From: Marivita sp.
GTDB lineage: Bacteria; Pseudomonadota; Alphaproteobacteria; Rhodobacterales; Rhodobacteraceae
Assembly (NCBI RefSeq): GCF_020055635.1
Contig: NZ_JAIPUT010000004.1
Span: 101,568 to 165,567, forward strand
Reading direction: 5' to 3'
DNA: 64,000 nt
This document shows positions 1-9,387 of the stretch, piece by piece. Under the pieces are notes generated by a model. It did no database searches and had not been told where the DNA came from. It saw only the letters and a list, made by a program, of their open reading frames with translations. A program made the position numbers and the translations under genes. The number at the start of each line of letters is the position of its first letter. Positions within the stretch are counted from its first letter, which is position 1.

Positions 1-628
1 ACCCTCCGGGTCTGGCAAATCGACATTGATCAGATGTGTCAACGGATTGGAACAATTCGATTCCGGACACATCGAGGTCGATGGCATCTCGCTTCGGGAC
101 AAAGGCAGCGCCGAGCGGGTCAGGGCCGAGGTCGGCATGGTGTTTCAACAGTTCAACCTGTTCCCCCACCTGACGGTCCTGGAGAACCTGACGCTCGGTC
201 CGATGAAGGCGCGGGGCCTGTCGCGCAAGGACGCGGAAGACCTGGCGATGACCTATCTCGACCGGGTGCGCATCCCCGAACAGGCGCGCAAGCGGCCAGG
301 CGACCTGTCGGGCGGTCAACAGCAACGTGTGGCGATTGCCCGATCCTTGTGCATGAAGCCCAAGATCATGCTGTTCGACGAACCGACCTCGGCGCTCGAC
401 CCAGAGATGATCTCCGAGGTTCTGGACGTGATGGTCGAACTTGCCCAGGACGGCATGACGATGCTCGTGGTCACGCACGAGATGGGCTTTGCCCGCAAGG
501 TCGCGGATCGGATGGTCTTCATGGACAGCGGCGAAATCGTCGAGATCGGCGCACCGTCAGCCGTGTTCGAAGCGCCGAAATCCGAGAGGTTCCGCGCATT
601 CCTCGACAAGATCCTGCATCATCATTGA
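1..628 (+). CDS. Polar amino acid ABC transporter ATP-binding protein (5' truncated by window edge)
   Basis: Frame from nt 2 reads [17 protein letters not shown] (Walker A), then [15 protein letters not shown] signature and [10 protein letters not shown] Walker B; GlnQ/AapP-type. Confidence 0.95.
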   Translation, partial: PSGSGKSTLIRCVNGLEQFDSGHIEVDGISLRDKGSAERVRAEVGMVFQQFNLFPHLTVLENLTLGPMKARGLSRKDAEDLAMTYLDRVRIPEQARKRPGDLSGGQQQRVAIARSLCMKPKIMLFDEPTSALDPEMISEVLDVMVELAQDGMTMLVVTHEMGFARKVADRMVFMDSGEIVEIGAPSAVFEAPKSERFRAFLDKILHHH

Positions 629-638
629 GGCTTTCGAC

Positions 639-1412
639 ATGACAAGAACGTTGAAGATCTGGGGGCTTCTCCTGGTGGTGCTGCTGGCGGCCGGATGCAG
701 CAGCAGCGGCAACACCTGGGGCTGGTATGTGATCGACCCCACGACGCCGCAGGGGCAGTCGAATGTCAAATTCCTGATCGGCGGCTTCTGGGCAACGATC
801 CAGCTGTCGCTGATCGCCGCGGCGCTGTCGATGACCATCGGGCTTCTGGTCGCGCTTCCGGGCATGTCCGACAATCGGTGGGTGCGCCTGCCGTCCCGCA
901 TCTATATCGAGTTCGTCCGGTCGATCCCGCTTCTGCCGATGCTGTTCTGGGTGTTCTACGGGTTGCCCGTCGTGATGAAATCCATGGGCATCCCGATCTC
1001 GATCGACGCCTTCTGGGGCGCGATCATCACGCTGGCCATTTCCGACAGTGCCTTCACCGCCGAAATCTACCGCGCGGGGATTCAGTCCATTCCCAAGGGC
1101 CAGACCGAAGCGGCGCGCACCGTGGGCCTCACCTACGGGCAGACCATGCGCTACGTGGTGCTGCCGCAGGCGATCCGGCGCATCCTGCCGCCGCTGGCGA
1201 ACCAGTTCATCTACATCGTCAAGATGTCCGCCTTCGCGTCGGTCATCGGCATGCAGGAATTGACCCGGCGCGCCAATGAACTCGTGGTGACGGAATACCG
1301 GCCGCTGGAGATCTATTCGCTGCTGATTCTCGAATACCTCGTGCTGGTGCTGATCATCAGCTTCTTCGTGCGCTGGCTGGAACGGAAGATGGGATCGGAC
1401 GAACGTCGGTAA
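639..1412 (+). CDS. Polar amino acid ABC transporter permease with N-terminal lipobox-like signal
   Basis: ATG at 639; MTRTLKIWGLLLVVLLAAGCSSS then permease with EAARTVGLTYGQTMRYVVLPQAIRRILPPLANQFI EAA motif. Confidence 0.92.
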   Translation: MTRTLKIWGLLLVVLLAAGCSSSGNTWGWYVIDPTTPQGQSNVKFLIGGFWATIQLSLIAAALSMTIGLLVALPGMSDNRWVRLPSRIYIEFVRSIPLLPMLFWVFYGLPVVMKSMGIPISIDAFWGAIITLAISDSAFTAEIYRAGIQSIPKGQTEAARTVGLTYGQTMRYVVLPQAIRRILPPLANQFIYIVKMSAFASVIGMQELTRRANELVVTEYRPLEIYSLLILEYLVLVLIISFFVRWLERKMGSDERR

Positions 1413-1435
1413 TCCAGGACAAGGGGAAAGACAGG

Positions 1436-1732
1436 ATGAGTTGGTCGGATTTCATGGACGACACCGTCGCGCGCCTCGGCGTGCTTGAGAAAGAGGTCCC
1501 GGAAACATTCGCCGGCTTCAACCAGATGGGCCGCGCCGCCAAGACGAACGGAGCTCTGGACGAAAAGACCAAGGAGCTCATCGCGCTGGGCATCGCGATC
1601 GCGACCCGCTGCGACAGCTGCATCGCGTTTCACGTCAAGTCGCTGGTGCGGCTCGGGACAAGCCGCGAGGAAGTCTGCGAGGCGCTGGCGATGATCGCCC
1701 ATATGGGCGGGGCCAGGGGCAGGTCGGTGTGA
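1436..1732 (+). CDS. Carboxymuconolactone decarboxylase (AhpD-like) family protein, apparently C-terminally truncated
   Basis: ELIALGIAIATRCDSCIAFHVKSLVRLG (CxxC..H motif); ends MIAHMGGARGRSV instead of the usual MGGGPSLMYA..-type tail. Confidence 0.8.
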   Translation: MSWSDFMDDTVARLGVLEKEVPETFAGFNQMGRAAKTNGALDEKTKELIALGIAIATRCDSCIAFHVKSLVRLGTSREEVCEALAMIAHMGGARGRSV

Positions 1733-1737
1733 CCGGG

Positions 1738-1835
1738 GGCAAGGTCTTTCGAAAGACCTTGCCGACGCGGTTTCGAAACCGCGTGTCCAAGCGCGTTGCA
1801 ACGCGCTTTGCGAAAGAGATTTCGAAATCTCTTTC
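1738..1835. repeat. Array of four tandem perfect palindromes (TTCGAA/TTGCAA cores)
   Basis: 1738-1763 ggcaaggtctttc|gaaagaccttgcc; 1765-1784 acgcggtttc|gaaaccgcgt; 1789-1808 aagcgcgttg|caacgcgctt; 1812-1835 gaaagagatttc|gaaatctctttc. Confidence 0.95.
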
Positions 1836-2418
1836 ACGTCACCGCCTTGCGCACCATGTCCCAGTAGATCGCTTCCACCTCGGGCAGCGAAAGCCGGCCG
1901 CCGCTGCGGTACCAGGTGTTCACACCCGTCAGCATGGCGATGATCGCCAGCGTGGTGATCTTGGTATCGACGACATGGAACGCCCCCGCGTCGCGCCCGG
2001 CTTGCAGGATCGCCTCGAGGGCCCGTTCGTAGCGCCGCCGCAAGTCCTCGATGACGGCGAAGTTTTCCGGCGTCAGATTGCGCAATTCCATGTACGAGAT
2101 GAAAACCGCCTGCGGCCGCTCAAGGTGAAAGCGGATGTGGAACCGCGTGAAGGCTTCCAGCTGGTCGGGCGGTGTCGGCTGCACCGGCGCGTCCGCGAGC
2201 GCCGACAACAGGTCGTCCATATGCCCCTGGAGCAGGTCGAACAGGAGCGTCTGCTTGTCCGGCGTGTAATTGTAGAGCGCACCTGCCTGCACGCCGACAT
2301 CGCGGGCGATCTGGCGCATGGAAACGGCCGCGTAGCCGTGCCGCGCAAACAGCGTCAGGGCGGCCTCCCGCACGCGGGGGCCGGTGATGTCGGAATGAGA
2401 TCCTGCTGTACGCGCCAT
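1834..2418 (-). CDS. TetR/AcrR family transcriptional regulator
   Basis: N-terminal HTH AALTLFARHGYAAVSMRQIARDVGVQAGALYNYTPDKQTLL. Confidence 0.92.
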   Translation of the reverse strand: MARTAGSHSDITGPRVREAALTLFARHGYAAVSMRQIARDVGVQAGALYNYTPDKQTLLFDLLQGHMDDLLSALADAPVQPTPPDQLEAFTRFHIRFHLERPQAVFISYMELRNLTPENFAVIEDLRRRYERALEAILQAGRDAGAFHVVDTKITTLAIIAMLTGVNTWYRSGGRLSLPEVEAIYWDMVRKAVT

Positions 2419-2429
2419 GTCGACAGATT

Positions 2430-2449
2430 ATCTGAACGCTTGTTCAGAT
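2430..2449. promoter_or_regulatory. Candidate TetR operator (perfect inverted repeat)
   Basis: atctgaac-gctt-gttcagat, 8-bp arms, 11 bp upstream of the tetR start, in the divergent spacer. Confidence 0.7.
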
Positions 2450-2514
2450 CAAGCTTGCGGTTGCGTGTTCATGTCGGCTGCGGCATGAGATCGTAACCGA
2501 AAGGAGCAAGCTGC

Positions 2515-2796
2515 ATGTGGCGGTTGTGGATCACCCTTGGACTGGCCTTGTCCGCCTGCGCGGAGTTTCCCGAGGTCGACGCGGCCCTGGCGACAGGCGC
2601 ACAAGGGCAGGACTACCCGGAGTTGCTGCCCTTCGAACAGTTGCTTTCGGGCGACGATCCGCGGCTGGCCCAAGGCGATGACGCGGCTCTTCGGGCGCGG
2701 GCCGCCGACCTCAGGGCGCGGGCGGATGGATTGCGCCGCCCGGTGATCGAGCCGCAGACTCGTGACCGGATGGACGACGGTGTCGCAGAACCCTGA
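2515..2796 (+). CDS. Putative lipoprotein, unknown function
   Basis: MWRLWITLGLALSAC lipobox; divergent from tetR. Confidence 0.65.
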   Translation: MWRLWITLGLALSACAEFPEVDAALATGAQGQDYPELLPFEQLLSGDDPRLAQGDDAALRARAADLRARADGLRRPVIEPQTRDRMDDGVAEP

Positions 2797-2872
2797 TCTG
2801 GCCCGTTGCAGGGGCCTTCGCAAGGCGCTATTGCGGGCAAAATCACGCCTCTCTGCAAAAGGATGACCCCAC

Positions 2873-4159
2873 ATGACTGAACCTCTGCGCCTTGGAATCG
2901 CCGGGCTGGGCACTGTCGGCGTGGGTGTCCTCAAGATCATCCGCCAGAAAGCGGCGCTGCTGGAGGCGCGCGGTGGGCGTCAGATCACGATTTCCGCGGT
3001 CGGCGCGCGCAATCGCAGCAAGGAGCGGGGCGTGCCGCTCGACGGTTACGATTGGGAAGACGATCCGGTGGAACTGGCCAAGCGCGACGACATCGATGTC
3101 TTCGTCGAGTTGATCGGGGGCAGTGACGGGCCGGCCAAGGCCTCGACCGAGGCCGCCTTGCGCGCCGGCAAGGACGTGGTGTCCGCCAACAAGGCGCTGC
3201 TGGCCCATCACGGGCAGGCCCTGGCCGAACTGGCCGAGGCGAACGGGTCGGTGCTGCGCTTCGAGGCTGCGGTTGCCGGGGGCATCCCGGTCGTCAAGGC
3301 GCTGACCGAAGGGCTTGCGGGCAACGATATCCAGCGGATCATGGGGGTGATGAACGGCACCTGCAACTACATCCTCACCCGGATGGAATCCGCGGGCCTG
3401 ACCTATGACGAAGCCTTCGCCGAAGCCGACGGGCTTGGCTATCTCGAAGCCGACCCGACCCTCGATGTCGGTGGCATCGACGCGGGGCACAAACTGTCGC
3501 TGCTCTCTGCCATCGCTTTTGGCACCCAGGTGGATTTCGACGCGGTCGAGCTTGAGGGCATCGGCCGGGTGAGCATCGAGGACATTCGCCAGGCGGCCGA
3601 CATGGGCTACAAGGTCAAGCTGCTCGGCGTGTGCCAGATGACCGGCCGCGGTCTCGAACAGCGGATGTCGCCCTGTCTCGTTCCGGCAACCTCGCCGCTC
3701 GGACAGTTGGATGGCGGCACCAACATGGTGGTGATCGAAGGCGACCAGGTGGGACAGATCGTGATGCGCGGGGCCGGGGCCGGCGAAGGTCCGACCGCCA
3801 GTGCTGTCATCGGCGACGTGCTCGACATCGCCCGTGGCACGCGGGTGTCCACCTTCGGACAGCCGTCGGACCGGCTGACCAAGCCGAAACCCGCAAGCAC
3901 CGCCACACCGGCGCCCTATTACCTGCGGCTGATGCTGCTGGACAAACCCGGTGCGCTGGCCAAGGTGGCGGCGGTGCTGGGGGAAGCCGGCGTCTCGATC
4001 AACCGCATGCGGCAGCGCAGCCACGACCAGAACACCGCGCCCGTGCTGATCGTCACGCACAAGACGACCCGCGCGGCTCTGGACAATGCCCTGGCCGCAA
4101 TGGTCGGCACAGGTGTTGTAGAAGGGGAACCCGTGGCGCTTCGGATCGAGCACGTCTGA
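2873..4159 (+). CDS. hom: Homoserine dehydrogenase
   Basis: GIAGLGTVGVGVLKII Rossmann, MNGTCNYILTRM, ACT-like C-terminal domain. Confidence 0.96.
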   Translation: MTEPLRLGIAGLGTVGVGVLKIIRQKAALLEARGGRQITISAVGARNRSKERGVPLDGYDWEDDPVELAKRDDIDVFVELIGGSDGPAKASTEAALRAGKDVVSANKALLAHHGQALAELAEANGSVLRFEAAVAGGIPVVKALTEGLAGNDIQRIMGVMNGTCNYILTRMESAGLTYDEAFAEADGLGYLEADPTLDVGGIDAGHKLSLLSAIAFGTQVDFDAVELEGIGRVSIEDIRQAADMGYKVKLLGVCQMTGRGLEQRMSPCLVPATSPLGQLDGGTNMVVIEGDQVGQIVMRGAGAGEGPTASAVIGDVLDIARGTRVSTFGQPSDRLTKPKPASTATPAPYYLRLMLLDKPGALAKVAAVLGEAGVSINRMRQRSHDQNTAPVLIVTHKTTRAALDNALAAMVGTGVVEGEPVALRIEHV

Positions 4160-4245
4160 CGGCTTTAGCGCAATCAACCTTGTCAGTGCGCAGACGCCCC
4201 CTTAACAGACAGTATACCTGAATTCATTCCTGACTGGAGAGCCAG

Positions 4246-5211
4246 ATGAGCGCGCATCCCGATTTCAATGACCGCATGTTGTCCCTTGGTCTGGCGCGGG
4301 TGGCGGAACAAGCCGCAATCGCGACCGTCGACCTGATCGGGCGGGGCGACGAAAAGGCCGCGGACCAGGCGGCGGTCAATGCCATGCGCGAACAGCTGAA
4401 CCTGCTGGACATTGCCGGTGTCGTGGTGATCGGCGAGGGCGAACGTGACGAAGCTCCGATGCTGTTCATCGGAGAAGAAGTGGGCAACGGCAATGGACCC
4501 GGCGTCGACATCGCACTCGATCCGCTTGAAGGTACAACGCTGACCGCCAAGGACATGCCGAACGCCCTGACCGTCATCGCGATGGGGCCGCGCGGATCAA
4601 TGCTGCACGCGCCGGATGTCTACATGGACAAGCTTGCCATCGGGCCGGGCTTTGCCGAAAACGTCGTGACCCTCGACATGTCCCCGAAAGAGCGCGTGAC
4701 GGCTCTGGCCAAGGCAAAGGGCTGTAGCCCGAACGACATCACCGTCTGCGTTCTGGAACGCCCGCGCCACGAAGAGATGATTGCCGAACTGCGCTCCACC
4801 GGGGCCGCCATCCGCCTCATCACCGACGGGGATGTGGCGGGTGTCATGCATTGCGCCGAGCCGATCCAGACCGGCATCGACATGTACATGGGCACCGGCG
4901 GCGCCCCGGAGGGGGTTCTCGCGGCGGCGGCGCTGAAATGCATGGGCGGCCAGATCCAGGGCCGTCTGCTGTTCCGCAACGAGGACGAAAAGGGCCGCGC
5001 CGCGAAAGCCGGCATCACCGACCTCGACAAGATCTACAGCCTTGACGAGATGGTCACACAGGACGTGATCTTTGCGGCCACCGGCGTCACGAGCGGATCG
5101 CTCTTGCCTGGTATCAAGCGCGAGATCGGCTTCTACACCACGGAAACGCTGTTGATGCGGTCCAAGACCGGGTCGGTGCGGCGGATGACCTACCGGAACC
5201 CGATGCACTGA
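4246..5211 (+). CDS. glpX: Class II fructose-1,6-bisphosphatase
   Basis: GlpX motifs: VVIGEGERDEAPMLFIGEEVG, DPLEGTTL, MGTGGAPEGVLAAAALKCMGG. Confidence 0.95.
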   Translation: MSAHPDFNDRMLSLGLARVAEQAAIATVDLIGRGDEKAADQAAVNAMREQLNLLDIAGVVVIGEGERDEAPMLFIGEEVGNGNGPGVDIALDPLEGTTLTAKDMPNALTVIAMGPRGSMLHAPDVYMDKLAIGPGFAENVVTLDMSPKERVTALAKAKGCSPNDITVCVLERPRHEEMIAELRSTGAAIRLITDGDVAGVMHCAEPIQTGIDMYMGTGGAPEGVLAAAALKCMGGQIQGRLLFRNEDEKGRAAKAGITDLDKIYSLDEMVTQDVIFAATGVTSGSLLPGIKREIGFYTTETLLMRSKTGSVRRMTYRNPMH

Positions 5212-5221
5212 TGGAGGCTGC

Positions 5222-6970
5222 GTGACCGGATATCTGGGCGTTGACCGGTCCCTGACCGAACGGCGCTGGTTCGGTCCGGGAACAGATGTGGCACGTCTTG
5301 CAGAGGCCCTGGCCCAGCAGACCGGCCACAGCCCGGCCCTGTGTCAGACCTTGGCGCGGCTCGGCGTGCAATCTGCCGAGGTTCCCGGCTACCTGGAACC
5401 GACCCTGCGCGACCTGCTGCCCGACCCGCGATCGCTCCGGGACATGGGCCGCGCCGCGGAACGTCTGCTCAAGGCTGTGCGCGACCGCGAGCGTATCGCG
5501 ATCTTCGCCGATTACGATGTCGATGGCGGCGCGTCGGCGGCGCTGCTGATCGACTGGCTGCGGCAACTGGACCGGCACGCGACGCTCTACGTGCCGGACC
5601 GCATCGACGAAGGCTACGGCCCCAACGAACCGGCGATGCAGGCCCTGGCGCAAGATCACGACCTGATTGTCTGCGTCGATTGCGGAACGCTGTCGCACGG
5701 CCCGATTGCCGCCGCGACCGGCGCCGATGTTGTCGTGCTCGACCATCACCTTGGCGGCGAAACGCTGCCCGACGCCTACGCGGTGGTCAATCCGAACCGG
5801 CAGGACGAGGACGGATCGCTGGCACATCTGTGTGCGGCGGGCGTGGTGTTCCTTGCGCTGGTCGAGGCCGGCCGACAATTGCGCGAGGCTGGCGCCAAGG
5901 GCCCCGACCTGATGTCGATGCTCGATCTGGTCGCGCTGGCGACCGTGGCCGATGTCGCGCCGCTCAAGGGGGTCAACCGCGCCCTCGTGCGGCAGGGATT
6001 GCGCGTGATGGCGCGACGCGCGCGGCCTGGCCTGGTGGCGCTCTGCGATGTCGGGCGGCTGGAAAGCGCCCCGAAATCCCATCATCTCGGCTTTGTCCTC
6101 GGCCCCCGCGTGAACGCGGGCGGACGGATCGGCAAGGCGGATCTGGGCGCACGGCTCCTGTCCTGCACCGATCCGCACGAAGCCCGTGCGATGGCCGAAC
6201 GGCTGGACGCGCTGAACACCGAACGCCGTGAAATCGAAGAGGCCGTGCGCGCGCAGGCCCTCGAACAGTCCGAGGCGCGCGGGTGGGACGCGCCGCTGGT
6301 CTGGGCCGCCGGCGAGGGCTGGCATCCGGGCGTCGTGGGAATCGTCGCCTCGCGCCTCAAGGAACGCACCAACCGCCCGGCGATCGTCATCGGTTTCGAC
6401 GGCGACGACGGCAAGGGATCGGGGCGTTCGGTCAGCGGCATCGATCTTGGCGCATCGATCCAGAAGCTTGCGGCAGAAGGGCTCATCCAGAAAGGCGGCG
6501 GTCACAAGATGGCCGCAGGTCTGTCACTGACCCGCGCGCAGCTTGAACCCGCCATGGCCCGCCTGACCGAACTTCTGGCGAAACAGGGCGCGGATCGCCT
6601 TGGCGCGTCGGATCTGCGCCTGGACGGGCCGCTCATGCCCGGCGCCGCGACGCCGGAACTGGTGGACCTGCTCGAAAATGCCGGCCCCTTCGGCGCAGGC
6701 GCCGCGGCCCCGAGATTCGTCTTCCCCGACACCCAGATCGGATTGGCGAAACGGGTCGGGTCCGCGCATCTCAAGATCAGCTTCGGGGACGGTATCGGAG
6801 CCCGGATCGACGCCATCTGCTTCGGTGCGTTCGACGGCCCGCTGGGGCCTGCGCTTGAAAACCACGGTGGCGCACGATTCCACCTTGCCGGGCGTCTGGA
6901 GATAAATGAATGGGGTGGCCGCCGCACGGTTCAGCTTCGCCTCGAAGATGCCGCGCCGTCGATCTCCTGA
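5222..6970 (+). CDS. recJ: Single-stranded-DNA-specific exonuclease RecJ
   Basis: DYDVDGGASAALL, DHHLGG, GGHKMAAGLSL DHH/DHHA1 motifs. Confidence 0.95.
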   Translation: MTGYLGVDRSLTERRWFGPGTDVARLAEALAQQTGHSPALCQTLARLGVQSAEVPGYLEPTLRDLLPDPRSLRDMGRAAERLLKAVRDRERIAIFADYDVDGGASAALLIDWLRQLDRHATLYVPDRIDEGYGPNEPAMQALAQDHDLIVCVDCGTLSHGPIAAATGADVVVLDHHLGGETLPDAYAVVNPNRQDEDGSLAHLCAAGVVFLALVEAGRQLREAGAKGPDLMSMLDLVALATVADVAPLKGVNRALVRQGLRVMARRARPGLVALCDVGRLESAPKSHHLGFVLGPRVNAGGRIGKADLGARLLSCTDPHEARAMAERLDALNTERREIEEAVRAQALEQSEARGWDAPLVWAAGEGWHPGVVGIVASRLKERTNRPAIVIGFDGDDGKGSGRSVSGIDLGASIQKLAAEGLIQKGGGHKMAAGLSLTRAQLEPAMARLTELLAKQGADRLGASDLRLDGPLMPGAATPELVDLLENAGPFGAGAAAPRFVFPDTQIGLAKRVGSAHLKISFGDGIGARIDAICFGAFDGPLGPALENHGGARFHLAGRLEINEWGGRRTVQLRLEDAAPSIS

Positions 6971-7063
6971 TCGGTTCAAGTTATTGAATTCGTGTGAATT
7001 TTTTTCGGCCCATTCGCGCACCGCGATCTGCCGAAAAATCCGCAGAAAACCTCGAATTTCCAC

Positions 7064-7092
7064 TTGCATGGCCGCGCCGCTTTGCCTAAACA
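7064..7092 (+). promoter_or_regulatory. Sigma70-type promoter for tRNA-Glu
   Basis: TTGCAT (7064-7069), 17-bp spacer, TAAACA (7087-7092), 15 nt before the tRNA. Confidence 0.6.
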
Positions 7093-7107
7093 CCGCTCAC
7101 CAAGAGT

Positions 7108-7182
7108 GGCCCGTTCGTCTATCGGTTAGGACGCCAGGTTTTCAACCTGGAAAGAGGGGTTCGATTCCCCTACGGGCTGCCA
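7108..7182 (+). tRNA. tRNA-Glu (TTC), CCA encoded
   Basis: GGCCCGTTCGTCTATCGGTTAGGACGCCAGGTTTTCAACCTGGAAAGAGGGGTTCGATTCCCCTACGGGCTGCCA folds as a cloverleaf. Confidence 0.97.
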
Positions 7183-7236
7183 CCTTCCCCAAAGCACAGA
7201 CTTGCAAATCGCGTGGCCGCCCGACATATGCGGGCC

Positions 7237-7503
7237 ATGCGTGTCATCAGATCGATTACCACCGTTTCCTGCGCCGTTCTCGCTTTGCCGGTTTCGGCAC
7301 AATCGAGCGCGGAACTGCGTGTGCGGCAATCCCCCATCGAGTTTGTCCAGAGTGACGCGCCGATCAATCCCGGCAAATTGGGTGGGGCGCTGATCGACGT
7401 GGCCGGGCGTGTTACCGGCGTTGCGGTTCGCGCTGCGCTGGCCGCACGGTTCGTGAAGCCCGCACACGGCGGTCAGGGCCCGTTGCTGCGGTTCAGGGCC
7501 TGA
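7237..7503 (+). pseudogene. Remnant of a DegP/HtrA-type serine protease
   Basis: Signal peptide then RQSPIEFVQSDAPINPGKLGGALIDVAGRVTGV, matching the QTDAAINPGNSGG(P/A)LxxxxGxVVG protease motif with the catalytic Ser region changed; most of the enzyme is missing. Confidence 0.75.
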
Positions 7504-7506
7504 CAC

Positions 7507-8811
7507 ATGGCGGATCTTTTTGATACCGACACACAGGCAGACGACGCGCCGCGGCCCCTGGCCGACCGGTTGCGACCGAAAAAGCTGTCCGATGTCATCG
7601 GGCAGTCGCAGGTCATCGGACCGGACGCGCCGCTGACCGTGATGCTCGAGGCTGGCAGCCTTGGATCGGTGGTGTTCTGGGGGCCGCCGGGTGTCGGCAA
7701 GACCACCATCGCGCGGCTGCTGGCTGACGAGACCGACCTGCATTTCGTTCAGATCAGCGCGATCTTTTCCGGCGTGCCGGAGCTGCGCAAGGTGTTCGAT
7801 GCCGCCCAGCAGCGGCGCAAGGCGGGGCAGGGCACGCTTCTTTTCGTCGACGAGATCCATCGCTTCAACAAGGCGCAGCAAGACAGCTTCCTGCCCCATA
7901 TGGAGGATGGCACGATCCTTCTGGTCGGAGCCACAACCGAGAACCCGTCGTTCGAACTGAATGCGGCCCTGCTCAGCCGGGCACAGGTTCTGGTTCTGGA
8001 ACGTCTTGACCTTGCGGACCTGGAGCGGCTTGCAGAGCGCGCCGAGCGGGAACTGGACCGAAAGCTGCCGCTGGACGGGCCGGCGCGGGAAAACCTGCTC
8101 GAGATGGCGGATGGCGACGGGCGCGCGCTGTTGAACCTGATCGAACAGGTGGTGGCGTGGAAGGTCGACTCGCCCCTCGACAGCGCCGCGTTGGGGCAGC
8201 GCCTGATGAAACGCGCGGCGCAATACGACAAGTCCGGCGATGCGCATTACAACCTGATCTCGGCGTTGCACAAATCCGTGCGCGGGTCCGATCCCGATGC
8301 GGCGCTCTACTGGTTCGCGCGGATGCTCGATGCGGGTGAAGACCCTCGATACCTGGCGCGGCGCATCACGCGCATGGCAGTCGAGGATATCGGCCTTGCC
8401 GATCCGCAGGCGCAAGCGGTGTGCCTGCAAGGCTGGGAAACCTTCGAACGGCTGGGCAGCCCCGAAGGTGAACTGGCGATCGCGCAGGCTCTGGTTTACC
8501 TCGCGCTCGCGCCGAAATCCAACGCGGTCTATGCGGCCTACAAGGGCGCGCGCGCAGCGGCGAAGAAGACCGGATCGCTGGTGCCGCCCAAGCATATTCT
8601 GAATGCGCCGACGAAACTGATGAAGGAACAGGGCTACGGGACCGGCTACGCCTATGATCACGATGCCGAGGACGGCTTTTCCGGCCAGGATTATTTTCCC
8701 GACGCGATGGGCCGCACCGAATTCTACGCCCCGGTCGAACGCGGATTCGAGCGCGACCTGAAGAAAAGGCTCGAGTATTTCGCCCGGCTGCGGGCCAAGC
8801 GGACCATCTGA
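7507..8811 (+). CDS. rarA: Replication-associated recombination protein A (AAA ATPase)
   Basis: GPPGVGKTTIARLLA, FVDEIHRFNKAQQDSFLPHMEDGTI. Confidence 0.95.
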   Translation: MADLFDTDTQADDAPRPLADRLRPKKLSDVIGQSQVIGPDAPLTVMLEAGSLGSVVFWGPPGVGKTTIARLLADETDLHFVQISAIFSGVPELRKVFDAAQQRRKAGQGTLLFVDEIHRFNKAQQDSFLPHMEDGTILLVGATTENPSFELNAALLSRAQVLVLERLDLADLERLAERAERELDRKLPLDGPARENLLEMADGDGRALLNLIEQVVAWKVDSPLDSAALGQRLMKRAAQYDKSGDAHYNLISALHKSVRGSDPDAALYWFARMLDAGEDPRYLARRITRMAVEDIGLADPQAQAVCLQGWETFERLGSPEGELAIAQALVYLALAPKSNAVYAAYKGARAAAKKTGSLVPPKHILNAPTKLMKEQGYGTGYAYDHDAEDGFSGQDYFPDAMGRTEFYAPVERGFERDLKKRLEYFARLRAKRTI

Positions 8812-9006
8812 AGGCGCGGCGCGTGACGCTGACCCGGGTGCCAATGCCCGCCTTGCGGTGCGCCAGCATGGGACAATGGCCTCGCGTGGACTCGCGGCGA
8901 TACGGGACGGACCCTTGCCCGCATCCGGCCCCACGGCCGTCGATGGCGGCGAGGGCGCAACCGTGCTTTGCTTGACATCTCACAGGCCGCGCGCGACAGA
9001 GCCTGC

Positions 9007-9387
9007 ATGTTGACCACCCTTTCTCTTGTCGCCCTTGGCGGCGCGCTTGGCGCAGGCCTTCGCTATCTGGCGGGGGTCGGCATCCTTCGGCTGGTCGGGC
9101 ACGGCGATTTCCCCGTGGCCATCCTGTCGGTCAACGTGATCGGATCGTTCCTGATGGGGGTCTTCGTGGTGATCGCGGCGCAGCGCGGCCTGACGCATCT
9201 CGGCCCTTTCGTGATGACAGGGCTTCTGGGCGGTTTCACGACGTTTTCCGCCTTTTCGCTTGAAACGATGACGTTGATCGAACGCGGGCAGATCGGCTTT
9301 GCCAGCCTCTATGTCGTGCTGTCGGTCGGCTTGTCCATCGGTGGTCTTGCCCTTGGCCTTCTGGCCGCTCGGAGTGTGTTTGCATGA
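9007..9387 (+). CDS. crcB: Fluoride efflux transporter CrcB
   Basis: GGALGAGLRYL, NVIGSFLMG, GLLGGFTTFSAFSLE. Confidence 0.93.
   Translation: MLTTLSLVALGGALGAGLRYLAGVGILRLVGHGDFPVAILSVNVIGSFLMGVFVVIAAQRGLTHLGPFVMTGLLGGFTTFSAFSLETMTLIERGQIGFASLYVVLSVGLSIGGLALGLLAARSVFA

Noticed and set aside
1729-2496. 255-aa + strand ORF over the palindrome array and tetR
   Set aside because: Begins in repeat DNA and is antisense to a clear TetR gene.
8812-9006. Fluoride riboswitch upstream of crcB
   Set aside because: No convincing match to the crcB motif by eye; would need Infernal.
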